Program-made: the position numbers and the translations under genes
The notes under the pieces: model-generated
What the model was told of the DNA's origin: nothing
The model's database searches: none
Seen by the model: the letters and a program-made list of their open reading frames with translations, nothing else
Shown here: one piece after another, positions 62,327-64,000 of the stretch
Layout: the number at the start of each line of letters is the position of its first letter
How positions within the stretch are numbered: the stretch's first letter is position 1
NCBI RefSeq assembly: GCF_010882175.1
Contig: NZ_WKLH01000003.1
Location: 496,001 to 560,000, forward strand
Direction of reading: 5' to 3'
DNA length: 64,000 bases
DNA from: Mangrovibacterium lignilyticum
GTDB taxonomy: Bacteria; Bacteroidota; Bacteroidia; Bacteroidales; Prolixibacteraceae

Positions 62327-64000
62327 ATGGAAAACCAAATAGCATTTTTGAGGACAGTTAGTCCCTTTGATTTATTACCCGAAACAGTTTTGGGTGACGT
62401 TACCCGAATGATGGAGCGGAAAGAGCTTGGCCCCGGGACAACAGTTTACACGCAGGATCATTCGGATGTGACAAGTATCGACGTGATCGTTGAAGGTCAG
62501 TACGATGCTTGTTTCTACGATTCGGAGAAGGTGTTGAAGCTGCAGGAACATTACGATCCCGGATCTATTTACGGTGCGAGTTCGGCATTGCTGAATAAGA
62601 AGAAGTCAATCCGGACGGTAGTTGCAAAAACAGCCACTGTAGTTTTAAGTTTAGACAAAGAGGAGTTCAAAGCTTTATGTCGAAGCTATGACGATTTTTT
62701 TCATCATTTTACAGAGCAGTTTGGCCAAAAAATGATGAACGATGAGTATGCTCATTTTGTCAAACGGAACAGTACGCGCGAAGGAAACTTCATTGATGCG
62801 GACTTGATCTTTACACGCCGGCTGAGTACAATTTTTCCCCGGCAATTGGTCACCTGTCCGCCGGAAACCCCGGTTCATGAAGTCGCTGCCACGATGGTCG
62901 AAAAGCAGTTGAACTGCATGTTTGTTGAAGATGAAGGAGAGATTAAGGGAATCATCACCAAAGATATTCTAATAAAAAAAGTGTTGGCTGCCGGTAAGCC
63001 AGGATCGGTTCCGGTGCGGAAGGTAGCTCGTAAAAAGTTCGTAACCATCCATAAAGACGCGTTGCTTTACGAGGCTTTACTGGCAATTTTCCAAAGCAAA
63101 CTTGAATTTGTAATGGTTACCGATGGTGAACGAAATCTGGGTTATATCAGCCGATATCGTTTGCTCACAGAGCATGCCCAATCTCCCTTGGTGTTTATTC
63201 AGTCGGTCAAACTGTCGAATACCGTTGACGAACTGAAGGATAAATGGCAAAAAGTCCCGGCACTTATTTCGAAGTTGTTGGAACGTGGTGTGAATGCTGA
63301 AATTGTCAACAGAATTGTGACAACAATCAACGATGAGATTTTGCTGCAGGTCATTGAAGGCGTCAAAAATGAAATGCCTCCGGCTCCGGCTCGTTACGCG
63401 TTTATGGTAATGGGAAGTGAAGGACGGCAGGAACAGACTTTGGTTACTGATCAGGATAATGCGATTATTTACGAAGATAAAGCGAATGAGCATCGGGAAG
63501 AAGTGCGCGAATACTTCCTCGACTTTGCGAACCGGATTTCAACCAATCTGAACGAAATTGGATTTAGTTATTGCGATGGCGGTTTCATGGCCAAAAATCC
63601 GAAATGGACCCACTCGCTATCGCACTGGAAGGGCAATTACGACCAATGGATCAATGAATCGATACCGGATACAGTGATTAAATTTTCCACTTTTTTTGAC
63701 TGTCGCTTTGTGTATGGCGAGAAGAAGCTCTTCAACGAATTGAAAGAATATATGGTGGAATGCCTGGGGAAATCAACCTCGAAATTCTTATACAGTCTGG
63801 CCTCAAACGCACTCCACTTCGAGCCACAGCTGACTTTATTTAATTCCATTCGTACGTTTTCGCGCGACGAGCGAAAGGTATTCGACATTAAGAAAAGCAT
63901 GACTCCTATTGTTGATTTGGTTCGGATGCTTGCGCTGAAGAACAGGGTAATTGAAACGAATACCGGTAGGCGAATGCAGAAACTGCAGGAAGGGAATTTT
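62327..64000 (+). CDS. cNMP-binding/CBS/DUF294 nucleotidyltransferase-like protein (partial, runs off the window)
   Basis: 558 codons are visible from the ATG at 62327 with no stop. The order is: a cyclic-nucleotide-binding-like domain at about 5-140 (VIVEGQYDACFYDSEKVL, SIYGASSALLNKKKSIRTVV); a CBS pair at about 168-281 (LNCMFVEDEGEIKGIITKDI, YISRYRLLT); then a DUF294 nucleotidyltransferase domain starting near 360 with VMGSEGRQEQTLVTDQDN, the GSxGRxE...DxD motif of the GlnD-like family. The DUF294 C-terminal part continues to the edge. The protein looks like a signal receiver that would modify a target when a nucleotide binds; ligand and target are unknown. Confidence 0.9.
   Translation, partial: MENQIAFLRTVSPFDLLPETVLGDVTRMMERKELGPGTTVYTQDHSDVTSIDVIVEGQYDACFYDSEKVLKLQEHYDPGSIYGASSALLNKKKSIRTVVAKTATVVLSLDKEEFKALCRSYDDFFHHFTEQFGQKMMNDEYAHFVKRNSTREGNFIDADLIFTRRLSTIFPRQLVTCPPETPVHEVAATMVEKQLNCMFVEDEGEIKGIITKDILIKKVLAAGKPGSVPVRKVARKKFVTIHKDALLYEALLAIFQSKLEFVMVTDGERNLGYISRYRLLTEHAQSPLVFIQSVKLSNTVDELKDKWQKVPALISKLLERGVNAEIVNRIVTTINDEILLQVIEGVKNEMPPAPARYAFMVMGSEGRQEQTLVTDQDNAIIYEDKANEHREEVREYFLDFANRISTNLNEIGFSYCDGGFMAKNPKWTHSLSHWKGNYDQWINESIPDTVIKFSTFFDCRFVYGEKKLFNELKEYMVECLGKSTSKFLYSLASNALHFEPQLTLFNSIRTFSRDERKVFDIKKSMTPIVDLVRMLALKNRVIETNTGRRMQKLQEGNF

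Overview
The window looks like chromosomal DNA of a member of the Bacteroidota, most likely a Bacteroidales/Marinilabiliales-type marine or sediment bacterium (for example Prolixibacteraceae); the family guess is inference. Supporting signs are many upstream boxes of the form TAnnTTTG with a TTG or TTTG about 16-22 bases further up (the Bacteroidota -7/-33 promoter), weak Shine-Dalgarno use, a ribosomal protein S16 with a long acidic tail, an LL-diaminopimelate aminotransferase, a DUF6146-like lipoprotein and two TonB genes in tandem. No insertion sequence, prophage, integrase, CRISPR array or rRNA operon is visible. Gene order is dense and mostly housekeeping.

Layout. 1-8.3 kb: end of a TolC-like gene, kbl, rnhB, a GT4 glycosyltransferase, then a flippase, a DUF3267 zincin-like protein and a cation-chloride-cotransporter-like permease. 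8.3-20.2 kb: tRNA-Ala, two TonB genes, hflX, rpsP, a lipoprotein, prfB with its programmed frameshift, a GNAT, a polyphosphate kinase fused to an ArsC-like domain, a lipoprotein, a SpoU methyltransferase, oxyR, tRNA-Glu and rpsT. 20.2-25.2 kb: radC followed by an overlapping four-gene set with two different polysaccharide deacetylase-like proteins and two acyltransferase-like proteins. 25.2-36.4 kb: upp with a possible leader peptide, a methyltransferase, recX, dnaE, trxA, a DHFR-like reductase, a DUF58 protein, an EEP-family phosphoesterase, prmC and ribD with back-to-back promoters. 36.4-51.6 kb: a DUF6146-like lipoprotein, cls, a RimK-like ATP-grasp/GNAT pair, a threonine dehydratase, the minus-strand run sppA-lpxK-punA-monooxygenase, folK, dapL, marC, a surface-type protein, a pseudouridine synthase and a sigma factor with a membrane partner. 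51.8-56 kb: an iron locus. 56-64 kb: era, der, a SulP transporter, an AIM24-like protein, a DnaQ-type exonuclease with a membrane anchor, and the start of a cNMP-CBS-DUF294 protein that runs off the window.

The most unusual region is the iron locus on the minus strand. In order of transcription it holds a soluble DtxR-family regulator, a 28-residue small ORF whose start overlaps the regulator stop (TAATG), a membrane-anchored DtxR-like protein fused to two FeoA domains, the FeoB GTPase as its own gene, and the FeoB permease as another gene ten bases later. A palindrome and a pair of 22-base-spaced repeats lie just upstream of the regulator. Sensing, FeoA, GTPase and channel functions therefore sit in one probable transcript with an unusual division into proteins. 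Other points worth a second look are the PPK1-ArsC fusion, the RimK-like/GNAT pair (a predicted peptide- or metabolite-modifying system), the deacetylase/acyltransferase set, and the membrane-anchored exonuclease beside a DUF294 signalling protein.
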